DNA of 64,000 bases. Origin: an uncultured Spartobacteria bacterium. Its GTDB lineage: Bacteria > Verrucomicrobiota > Verrucomicrobiia > Chthoniobacterales > Chthoniobacteraceae. Below are positions 18,465-26,800 of this stretch, one piece after another. Under the pieces are notes generated by a model. The model searched no databases and was not told where the DNA came from. It saw only the letters and a program-made list of their open reading frames with translations. The position numbers and the translations under genes are program-made. Numbering within the stretch: position 1 is the stretch's first letter; each line of letters begins with the position of its first letter. Location: contig CAIXGS010000076.1 of assembly GCA_903919125.1 (NCBI GenBank), positions 248,001-312,000 of the forward strand, given 5' to 3'.

Positions 18465-19976
18465 TCACTCATTTACGGCACGCTCCCTCACCTGCACCTC
18501 AGAGACATCCGGCAGCAAATCGGTGGATGTCTCTCGGGGGGAAACAGCACCGCTCACAGGAGTAAGAGCAGGAGCATTCTCCCCAGACTGCGCAAGAAGG
18601 TCCTCACTCGCCTCATTCTCAATGAAAAGCGCTGGAGTAAGCTGGGAACCCTCCTGCTGGTTCGAGGAGGAAGCGGGAGATATCAGCACCCGAAACGCGG
18701 GCAAGAGGTCCGGGCTGAGGGGACGCAGCACACTTATTTCCACAAAATCGCCCATGAGTCCGATGTGTTCAAAGTCCCTGATTTTCTTTAAAAGCACCCG
18801 CGTAATCAAAGTACCCTCCGGCGCAATAAACATTTTTGTGATCGTATGAAGCGGCTTGGCCAGAAGATCCAACAGCCCCAAATCCTCTAGGCGCACCACC
18901 CGGTTTACCCGTTCGAACGGTCTCTGAGAGGGAGAAGTCCAGCGCGATTTGCACACCTTCAAAATCTCTGGATCGTAAAATCGCGCGTCCAATTCCAGCT
19001 GAGCCAAAGCCGTCCGCCTATGCAACCCCGACGCCTCCAAACGCAAGATATCGGACATCACCCGAATCAAACGCGCCCCAAAAGGAATCCCCTCACCTCG
19101 CACGGGATCTGTCGGAAAACCGCTACCGTCAAAGCCTTTATCCTGATATCGTATAATTTTAGCCACCTCCTCTAATCCAGGTATCTTCGCCACCAACCTC
19201 GCCCCAGACTCAGGCATACTCTCCACCAACCTGCGTTCATTCAAACTCAACTCCCTACCCGTTTTTGCCTTGTGTAAGATCAGCCCCGGCACTGCTAAAC
19301 CGCCCACTGCGCGAAACATTGCAGCCAACTCAATCTCTTCAGGTACTGGTAGCGAAGCATCAAACGCTCGATAATAAGAACGCACATAATCCCGCAGAAT
19401 TTGGCATCGATCGAAACTCATGGAGTCCGAGGATTGCATCAACTTCTTAATCAACTGCAGACTGCCGTCCAGATATCGATCCAAGTGCGGTCTCTGCTCC
19501 CGCAACGCCTCATGCCGCACCCCACAAAGTTCCAACGTCTGGAGAAGGTTCTCCGAAGTAGTGGGTTTTACAATACAACGAAACGCGCTACCGTCCTGAA
19601 GGGACTCCTGAGCTTTCGAAAGGTCGGCATGACTACAAAGCAAGACGCCCACGACATCTGGGTGTAAGCGGCGAGCCTCTCTCAAAAATGCAACACCGCC
19701 ACCCTCTGGCAAATCGAAATCCGCAACGATGGCCGTTAATTGCCCAGAAAAACCGGACAATACCTCCTCCCAATCCTCTGTACTCACCGCAACATCATGC
19801 CCACCCACCCCTCCGGCCCTCAGGTCTGAAACGACACCTCGCCCCACCTTGCGGATAGCACAAACACCTTCTTTAAAGCAGTATATGCTCATTACTACAT
19901 ATAACCTCCTGACTACTCGCCCACTACCAAGAGCGCGTATCGCGTCCGCACCGGCACAAAGAATGAGCTTTTTCAT
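18465..19976 (-). CDS. response regulator with degenerate HD-GYP output domain
   Basis: 503 residues. An N-terminal receiver-like domain has VADFDLPEGGG, with probable phosphoacceptor D86, and the conserved K137-P138. An HD-GYP-like domain then spans about residues 205-350: the fold landmarks survive (GARLVAKIPGLEEVAKII; FDGSGFP at 282-288; GEGIPFGARLIRVM). The catalytic His-Asp of the HD pair is replaced (AAMFRAVGGLAVP), and the HHE triad reads YQD. The C-terminal third (350-500) ends in a Ser/Thr/Pro-rich tail and is unrecognised. It is probably a non-catalytic c-di-GMP-type binding or signalling protein. Monocistronic; no kinase adjacent. Confidence 0.78.
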   Translation of the reverse strand: MKKLILCAGADAIRALGSGRVVRRLYVVMSIYCFKEGVCAIRKVGRGVVSDLRAGGVGGHDVAVSTEDWEEVLSGFSGQLTAIVADFDLPEGGGVAFLREARRLHPDVVGVLLCSHADLSKAQESLQDGSAFRCIVKPTTSENLLQTLELCGVRHEALREQRPHLDRYLDGSLQLIKKLMQSSDSMSFDRCQILRDYVRSYYRAFDASLPVPEEIELAAMFRAVGGLAVPGLILHKAKTGRELSLNERRLVESMPESGARLVAKIPGLEEVAKIIRYQDKGFDGSGFPTDPVRGEGIPFGARLIRVMSDILRLEASGLHRRTALAQLELDARFYDPEILKVCKSRWTSPSQRPFERVNRVVRLEDLGLLDLLAKPLHTITKMFIAPEGTLITRVLLKKIRDFEHIGLMGDFVEISVLRPLSPDLLPAFRVLISPASSSNQQEGSQLTPALFIENEASEDLLAQSGENAPALTPVSGAVSPRETSTDLLPDVSEVQVRERAVNE

Positions 19977-20126
19977 AGATCCTTAAGGCAAGGGACGCAA
20001 AAAAAAGAATCCCGCAAGGAGTTTTTCAAAAGTGAGAACAAGCTAACCCACCGCGCTTGCATGTGTCCGCCAGAGCCAAGCCTCCTTATCCAGAGAAAAA
20101 CGTCCCCGAGAGCCCCTTTTTAAATC

Positions 20127-20163
20127 AGGTGAGCGTCATCATTGCGTTGCGTCCAACTCACCT
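20127..20163 (+). repeat. inverted repeat in the leader of the carboxypeptidase gene
   Basis: AGGTGAG (20127-20133) and CTCACCT (20157-20163) are a perfect 7-bp inverted repeat with a 23-base loop, ending 21 bp before the start codon. It could fold as an mRNA leader stem or serve as an operator. There is no other support. Confidence 0.3.
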
Positions 20164-20184
20164 TAATATCTAGATCAACACCCC

Positions 20185-21180
20185 ATGAAATCTCCGTTTC
20201 GCGTACCGCTGCTTTCTTCCGCAACCTGCGCCCTTGTTTGGACCATTGGCGCCATGTTTCCGAGTGCCCACGCGGGCAACGCGGAAAAACCCACTTCTGC
20301 AGCTTACATTGTGGTAGACCATCACAGTGGCCATGTCCTTGCGGAATGGAATGCGAATAAAAAACTGCAAGTCGCTAGTTTGACAAAAATTGTGACTGCC
20401 ACCGTGGTTTTAGACTGGGCGCACGCGAGCGAGCAAAGCCTCGATCAGCTTGCCACGGTGCCGCCGTTTAGAGAAGAGCTTCTCACTCCAGGGGGAGTGG
20501 CTTGGAAAGATGGCGACAAGGCAACGCTCAAGACTCTGCTCTATTGCATGTTGTTGCAGTCCGACAACGTTGCAGCCCAGACGCTGGCGGAGTTTGTCGG
20601 TCAATCGCTTTCGGGCGGGCCCGACCGAGAACTCCATAACGTCAGTTTCGTATCCCAAATGAACGCCTTTGCGCGCAAACTGGGGATGTTAGACACGAGA
20701 TTCCTCAACGCGCATGGTCTGGAAACCCTTGAGAGCAAGCGCCCCTTCTCCACCGCGGAGGACATCGCTAAAGCTAGCATCTATGCGATGAGCAATCCGG
20801 GCTTCCTTTTCTTCGTTTCGCAAAAGGAACGCACTATCAGCGTGCAACACTTTGACGGAGGGAAATTGACTTACAAACTAGTCAATACCAACAAGCTTCT
20901 CGGAACCAATTCCATCGACGGTGTGAAAACCGGCACCACCAAACGCGCTGGCGAGTGTCTCGTGATTTCTGCGGCACGCTCTCCGGAAGTGCACAAAGAT
21001 GGCGAAACCTTCTATGCGATTCCTCGGAGACTGGAAGTGGTAGTCCTCGGTTCACCGGACCGGTTTAATGAGGCGCAAACCCTTCTGGAAAAAGGATGGA
21101 TCGCCCATGCCGCATGGGTCGCCGAAGGTCGCCCTGAAACGCCCCGTCCAGAACGCAAAAAGCCACTCTTTGGCTTTTGA
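20185..21180 (+). CDS. D-alanyl-D-alanine carboxypeptidase (PBP5/PBP7 family)
   Basis: Peptidase family S11 enzyme that trims the terminal D-Ala of peptidoglycan peptides, acting in the periplasm. 331 residues with a signal peptide ending near AHAG (residue 30). All three active-site motifs are present: SxxK in VASLTKIVTA (about residue 69), SxN in LQSDNVAAQ (about 127) and KTG in DGVKTGTTKRAGE (about 247). The short C-terminal region lacks a clear membrane anchor. It begins a plus-strand run with the GNAT, LarB and helicase genes, probably with independent promoters. Confidence 0.93.
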   Translation: MKSPFRVPLLSSATCALVWTIGAMFPSAHAGNAEKPTSAAYIVVDHHSGHVLAEWNANKKLQVASLTKIVTATVVLDWAHASEQSLDQLATVPPFREELLTPGGVAWKDGDKATLKTLLYCMLLQSDNVAAQTLAEFVGQSLSGGPDRELHNVSFVSQMNAFARKLGMLDTRFLNAHGLETLESKRPFSTAEDIAKASIYAMSNPGFLFFVSQKERTISVQHFDGGKLTYKLVNTNKLLGTNSIDGVKTGTTKRAGECLVISAARSPEVHKDGETFYAIPRRLEVVVLGSPDRFNEAQTLLEKGWIAHAAWVAEGRPETPRPERKKPLFGF

Positions 21181-21318
21181 ACCCGAATCTAAAAAGACAA
21201 ACCTCACACTGCGTATTTTTGCTTTTCACACGTTCGCACCACAGTCGGCAACCAAAATGCTGCCGAGGTGCGCCCCTCACTTGCTCAGGACTCCGCACCC
21301 TGCTTTTCTGTTATTCTA

Positions 21319-21807
21319 ATGGACGGCCCACAAATCGAACAAGCTACCATGGAGGATTTGCCTCTGCTCACGGAGTTGCTCACAGAACTGTTTTCATTAG
21401 AAGGCGATTTCGTTCCCGATCCGGTGCGCCAAAGTCGGGGAATCCGCATGATTTTGGAGCAACCTAGCAGGGGCCGGATTTTTGTGGTGAAACAAAACGG
21501 AGTGCTACTGGGGATGATTAATCTGCTTTTCACGATTTCAACGGCTGAAGGGGGATCTGTGATTTTACTCGAAGATCTTATTGTTCAGAAGGCGTATCGC
21601 GGACACGGTCTGGGCGCCAAATTGCTGGCTTATGCGATCGAATATGCGCGCAAAAAAGACTTCAAACGCATCACCTTACTGACCGACCGTCTCAACGCCG
21701 ATGCGCAGCGTTTTTACAAACGGCACGGGTTCTTCGATTCCGCCATGCTGCCCATGCGCTACGTACTTTCCTCGGACGCGAGCACACAGGCTGCGGTCCC
21801 TCATTGA
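21319..21807 (+). CDS. GNAT family N-acetyltransferase
   Basis: A 162-residue acetyl-CoA-dependent acetyltransferase of unknown substrate. I chose the ATG at 21319, because the longer frame from 21268 adds 17 residues that do not belong to the fold. Motif A is clear: LEDLIVQKAYRGHGLGAKLL, with the Q/R-x-x-G-x-G/A acetyl-CoA loop. It is followed by RITLLTDRLNADAQRFYKRH, the usual GNAT motif B. It lies 70 bp before the LarB-like gene. Confidence 0.9.
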   Translation: MDGPQIEQATMEDLPLLTELLTELFSLEGDFVPDPVRQSRGIRMILEQPSRGRIFVVKQNGVLLGMINLLFTISTAEGGSVILLEDLIVQKAYRGHGLGAKLLAYAIEYARKKDFKRITLLTDRLNADAQRFYKRHGFFDSAMLPMRYVLSSDASTQAAVPH

Positions 21808-21876
21808 AAACAACCACAACCTGACGGCGAACGCCTTGCCCCCGCTGCAGGCTTCCATTCGCCCCATTTTCGCCTC

Positions 21877-22572
21877 ATGAGCTTCGTTGACCTTGGATTC
21901 GCAAAAGTGGACACAGATCGGGCTCATCGTTGCGGATTTCCAGAGGTTGTATTTGGTGCGGGGAAGACTCCCGAGCAAGTGGCGGCAATTGCACAGGTGC
22001 TGATGAAGGCGCATGGCTTATTTCTTGCAAGCCGCGTGGATCACTCTCATTTCGAGGCGGTAGCAAATTATTTTCCGGATGCGATCTGGCATTCCGTGGC
22101 GCGCTGCATTTCGATTGAGAGAAATCCCTTACCCAAGCTGGGCGGCAGCGTGGGAGTCATTTGCGCTGGAACATCCGACCTGCCTGTGGCCGAGGAGGCG
22201 GTGGTCACGTTAGAAGTTTTTGGGAACCGCGTGCTGCGGATTTCAGACGTGGGTGTGGCCGGCATTCACCGACTCCTGGCTGTGCGCAACCAGTTGGAGG
22301 CGTGCAGTGTACTGGTGGTTGTTGCAGGAATGGAGGGAGCCCTGCCCAGTGCGGTGGCTGGGTTAACCAGCAAACCAGTTGTAGCAGTTCCTACAAGTGT
22401 GGGGTATGGTGCAAGCTTCGGAGGGTTAGCGGCCTTGCTAGGAATGCTAAACAGTTGCGGCAGCGGTGTCACAGTCGTGAATATAGATAACGGCTTTGGT
22501 GCGGCGTACGCGGCTGCTCAAATCAACCGACTGGTCGCGGTCTGCGAGCCAGAAGCAGCAGGTCTAAAATGA
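21877..22572 (+). CDS. larB: LarB-like nickel-pincer cofactor biosynthesis protein
   Basis: 231 residues. LarB carboxylates and hydrolyses nicotinic acid adenine dinucleotide in nickel-pincer cofactor synthesis, and shares the AIR carboxylase (PurE-like) fold. Seen: PEVVFGAGKTPEQVAAIA near residue 24, SVGVICAGTSDLPVAEEA around 90, DVGVAGIHRL and VVVAGMEGALPSAVAGLTS near 145. The C-terminal PTSVGYGASFGGLAALLGML is the LarB/PurE nucleotide-binding end. No larC, larE or lactate racemase gene is nearby, so the pathway partners must lie elsewhere or the function differs. Confidence 0.88.
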   Translation: MSFVDLGFAKVDTDRAHRCGFPEVVFGAGKTPEQVAAIAQVLMKAHGLFLASRVDHSHFEAVANYFPDAIWHSVARCISIERNPLPKLGGSVGVICAGTSDLPVAEEAVVTLEVFGNRVLRISDVGVAGIHRLLAVRNQLEACSVLVVVAGMEGALPSAVAGLTSKPVVAVPTSVGYGASFGGLAALLGMLNSCGSGVTVVNIDNGFGAAYAAAQINRLVAVCEPEAAGLK

Positions 22573-22615
22573 CCGGCCATAGCCCAATCGAGTCTAGTTG
22601 TAGTAAATAAAAATA

Positions 22616-23845
22616 ATGGATTTTCAGAATTTCGGCCTGCATGAAGCGGTAGTGCACGGCGTACAATCAATGGGCTATTCCGAGCCCACCCCAATTCAAT
22701 CACAGTCTATACCCGTGATCCTTTCTGGGCGCGACCTCATGGGGTCCGCTCAAACGGGTACCGGCAAAACCGCCGCTTTCGCCCTTCCCCTGCTTTCTCT
22801 GCTGGCCAAGCACAGCAAAGCGCCACGCTGCCTGATTCTGGAGCCCACTCGGGAACTCGCGGCCCAAGTGGAAATTGCGTTCAAAGACTACGCACGTTTT
22901 TTTGACATCGAAGTCGGTATGATTCATGGCGGGGTAGGCCATGGCCCGCAACGCGAAATGCTCCAACGCGGCGTTGACGTTCTGGTGGCCACTCCCGGAC
23001 GCTTGCTGGACTTCATGGAGGAGGGCGACATCAATCTTTCCAGCATCGAATATCTAGTTCTGGATGAAGTCGACCGCATGCTCGACATGGGCTTCCTTCC
23101 TCAAGTGCGTCGTATCGTCGAACGTTGCCCTAAAGAACGCCAGACGCTCTTTTTCTCTGCCACTCTCCCCCCGGAAATCGAGGGACTCACCAAGTGGGTG
23201 CTCAGGGATCCCCTGACTATCTCTATCGGTCAGCGCCGCTCTCCAGCGGAGACCGTCACCCACGGGGTCTATCCGGTAGCCAAAGACCAGAAGTTCGATC
23301 TGTTGCTGGCTCTTTTGGAAAAAACAAATTACCATAGTGTCATCGTGTTTACCGCTACCAAAATGATGGCGGACCGAGTCGCTGCTCGCCTCAATGAGCT
23401 CAAACACCCAGTGGCTTGCATGCACGCGGATCGGAGTCAGAAGGAACGCATGGAAGCGCTAGAAGGCTTCAAATCGGGGCGCTTTGAGGTTCTCGTTGCC
23501 ACGGATGTCGCAGCGCGCGGTTTGGATATTGCAAGCGTGTCGCATGTCATTAACTACGACGTTCCTGGACACCCCGAGGACTACGTCCACCGCATCGGAC
23601 GCACCGGACGCGCGCAACAGGAAGGCGACGCTTTCACGCTTTTCACAGCTGAGGAACTCGACGCGGTTCGCGCCATCGAGCGTTATATCGAGACGAAAAT
23701 TCAGCGGCACAAACTCGAGGGCTTTCCCTACTTGTACACCGCTCTTTTCAACGAAGACGCCATTCCTCAAGGCGGCGCGGCCAAGGGCGGTCGCACCCTC
23801 AATGGTTATTCCTTCGGTGCGAAAAGCGGAAAGAAAAGACGCTAA
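22616..23845 (+). CDS. rhlE: DEAD-box ATP-dependent RNA helicase (RhlE group)
   Basis: A 409-residue RNA helicase. In order: Q motif (GYSEPTPIQSQSIP), Walker A (AQTGTGKTAAF), PTRELA, TPGRLLD, motif II as DEVD (LVLDEVDRMLDMGF) rather than DEAD, SAT (FFSATLPPE), and the C-terminal RecA domain with ATDVAARGLDI and HRIGRTGRAQ. The basic tail after about residue 375 is short. It probably acts in rRNA maturation or RNA turnover. It starts 43 bp after the larB stop and converges with the Verru_Chthon A gene. Confidence 0.95.
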   Translation: MDFQNFGLHEAVVHGVQSMGYSEPTPIQSQSIPVILSGRDLMGSAQTGTGKTAAFALPLLSLLAKHSKAPRCLILEPTRELAAQVEIAFKDYARFFDIEVGMIHGGVGHGPQREMLQRGVDVLVATPGRLLDFMEEGDINLSSIEYLVLDEVDRMLDMGFLPQVRRIVERCPKERQTLFFSATLPPEIEGLTKWVLRDPLTISIGQRRSPAETVTHGVYPVAKDQKFDLLLALLEKTNYHSVIVFTATKMMADRVAARLNELKHPVACMHADRSQKERMEALEGFKSGRFEVLVATDVAARGLDIASVSHVINYDVPGHPEDYVHRIGRTGRAQQEGDAFTLFTAEELDAVRAIERYIETKIQRHKLEGFPYLYTALFNEDAIPQGGAAKGGRTLNGYSFGAKSGKKRR

Positions 23846-23854
23846 GTTCCAACA

Positions 23855-23885
23855 GGGCGCGACGCGCAAGCCAAGCCGCGCGCCC
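23855..23885. terminator. GC-rich inverted repeat between convergent genes
   Basis: GGGCGCG (23855-23861) and CGCGCCC (23879-23885) can form a strong stem in the 42-bp gap between the helicase and Verru_Chthon A stops. There is no T-run, so intrinsic termination is uncertain. The position between convergent stops is the main argument. Confidence 0.3.
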
Positions 23886-23887
23886 CT

Positions 23888-26800
23888 TCATTCCGCGACG
23901 AACTCCACTTGGCGTTCCAATACTTCGCCCGTAAGCCGATCGATTGCGAGGTGTACCCACGCTCGGGTTTCGCCCGCTACCATAAACTGCTGAGCATCCG
24001 CAGCGTTCAGAGGATAGTGGCCGGTTTGTACAATCACATCTAACAACAGGTTCCAAACACGGGTTTGCCCGGCGTCCACTAGAGCTCGCACCACGGATTC
24101 CCTCATACGCTGCACCTTGGCGTCGGCGCTTTTGGAAAAAACAGCGTCTAGGTCAGCCGAGAAACCTGTGAAGGTCCATGAAAGCGGGACACCGGGAGCA
24201 ACCGATGGATTGCGCCCTGGAGCGCTGGAAGTTGCCGGCGCGACGCTGGTGTACAGTCCGGCGCAACTCTTGGTAGGCGCTAAAACGCTGGCCGTATACA
24301 CATTGGGCGGCGTTGCCATACCGAGAGCCGGCATATTGCATCCCACCACCCGCCCAGCAAGCTCGCTAAGGTTTCCCAACGGTCCCTTTGCAAAGCCCAC
24401 TCCCGTTGTCCGATCAACCAGCGCTCGTGCCGCCGCACTAACCTCGGAAACCTCCAGGCATTGCGCCTCATCGCGTTCATCCTTAAGCGCACCAGCCAAC
24501 AGCGCCCGCAACACGACCTCCTGACGCGTATTCAAGTTCACCCGCCCGGCTACGAGCGGCGAGCCCCCAACAGCAGACTCGCTCACGCAGAACAAATCCA
24601 GAAGCGCAGCATCGCCAGTTTCCGGCGCACTGAAGTCCAATTGTTTCCATGGCGCACCTCTGAACACCACCCCAAGCTCGGCCACCGAACGAAACGGACG
24701 GTCTAAAATAACGGGCCGATTACGCTCGCGTGCCCCCGACAATTGCGCCAAAGCCAGTCCCTCTCCAGTCGCCCCGTAACCAGCACCGCCCCCAGCGTAG
24801 CCGCCCATTGCTCGGCGCACCACGTCATCAGGATCCGCGTACGCCTGACGCTCAAAATGAGTGGCATCAGGCGCCACGTTTTCACTGAGCCAACCTTGGC
24901 GAAACGAGTCCGCCCAGTATTGCCACTTTCCCGTTTCGGTAGATTCCTGACTGCCGGCATCGTGGCTGTAATCCTCCCAAAAATGAGGAAAACCCCGCGC
25001 GCCCGCTGGAGCGGCAGTCGTAAAAGTCGCGGGATTCCCGAAGCGCGAAATCCACCCATAGTCGTTGGCATTCTGGGACGGACATTGCACCAAAGAGCGT
25101 ACGGCCCACCACGCTCCCAGCTTTTGATACAAACTCGCAAGTATCGCAGGATCCTGATCCATCGCCGCCTTAAAAGAGACCCAACTCTGGTTAAACTGGG
25201 CGGGACCACTTCCCAAAGCCGCCATCGCTCCCGAAGTTCCGTCGAGCTTTGGACGATCCGTAATCCCATCACCTGTAGCACTGAGAGGAACCTGCAATGC
25301 CTTCGCTGCCAAAGTTCCATCGCCAATCACAGCGTTCTGCCAATTGTACGCATAGCGCTGGGTCGCCCCAAAACGCGGCGTGCGAGGATCACAAACGGTC
25401 AACAGTGGGTTGGACCAAGCCAGAGCGGGCAACTTGCCCTCGACAGGAACAGCGTTCCACTGACCTTGATAGGGAGGTGCATCTGGCACCATGCGGCCGT
25501 CCATGCTCAGGAAGCGCTCGTCGTACGTAATCCATTTTCCAGAATTCGGTTCCTGGTACTGCAACCTGAGCTTGAGTGTGCACCAGTTACGCTGTCCCAC
25601 CAAATTAACGGGCACCTGAAAAAAACGCCACAGCGTACCCGAAGAGGAGGCTGCTCCTGAAACATCGCTTAGCACGGGAGTTCCGGTGACGGTGGTTTTG
25701 GGCGCACCCACCAAACGTTGAGCAGAAATGAACTGACTCGGCACCTCGCCCAGCGAAAAGCCCACCCAATTTATACCCTCGCTTCCGCGCAATACGCCAA
25801 AGTACGGCGCACTCTGAAAAAAGTTTTCCGCCCCAAACCCAAGAGCCGTGCCCTCAGGAAGTCCTGGCGAACACAAGGTGGTTGGCTCACGAAACAAAGT
25901 CGGCAATCCCAACGGGAGCTCGAGTCTCAATTCTGAGTTGCGCAACTCAATGCGCGTCGGCAGCGGATCATCCGCGTGCAACTGCGCCACGGGCAGCACA
26001 CTCCAACTACGCGCGACTCGTCCGTCCGCCGGAACGAACCAAACCGGCGAGGAGTCATCGGCCTGACCGCTTGCGTTGCCCCTAAAACTCGAACCCCTAC
26101 AGGCAACCGGTGGAGCGTCATTTTGAGGCGTCCCAGCCGGATAGAAGGCTCCCGGCAATAATTTCCAAAAAGCAAAGCCCTCTACGGCGAAGCGCAAACT
26201 CGTCGACCCAACGGGAACTTTAGGCCAGAACAAATAAGAACTCGGCTCCGCCGGCGCGTTAGTTGCCAACCGGGCGCTGTGACTGTCGTCTGCATCGGAA
26301 CTGACTCCGTAAAACTCGTAAGACGAACTAAATCGCCGATCGTGAAAAAACGTCTTCGTACTTTTGCCGGGGCTCGCCAGCGAAAATGCGTACGCCCCAG
26401 ACGGCCAGGACGCAAAGTGCGCATGCCGGTCGGTCGCCGCTCCCGTCTGCATTAACGTCTTCCATCGCGTCCCCAACATCGGAAAAAACGGCCGCAACGC
26501 ATTCCCTCCAAAGCTCGCGCCCTCGGGATCCTCACCCACGGCAACCACCCTTAACCGCATTGAACCTGAAGCCAAACGAACCGGTGGAGCATGGGGATTC
26601 CACAATTCGGGAAATGCGATAAGCGAGGTGGTTCCTGGGAAAAATCCGTCTCCCACAAAATTAGCGATACTATCAGTGATCTCCCTAATCGAAGTGACCT
26701 TTGGCGAAGCCGGTGACACGGCATTTTCAACCGCACGCCAATGGAGGCGGTAGAGGTACGGCAAGTTTTCGATGCCTCGCGCTGTGAAAGTTGGAGCAAA

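Noticed and set aside
24743-25660. 305-codon plus-strand frame inside the Verru_Chthon A gene
   Set aside because: The opposite strand carries the continuous protein with family motifs on both sides; this frame is Arg/Ser-rich without motifs.
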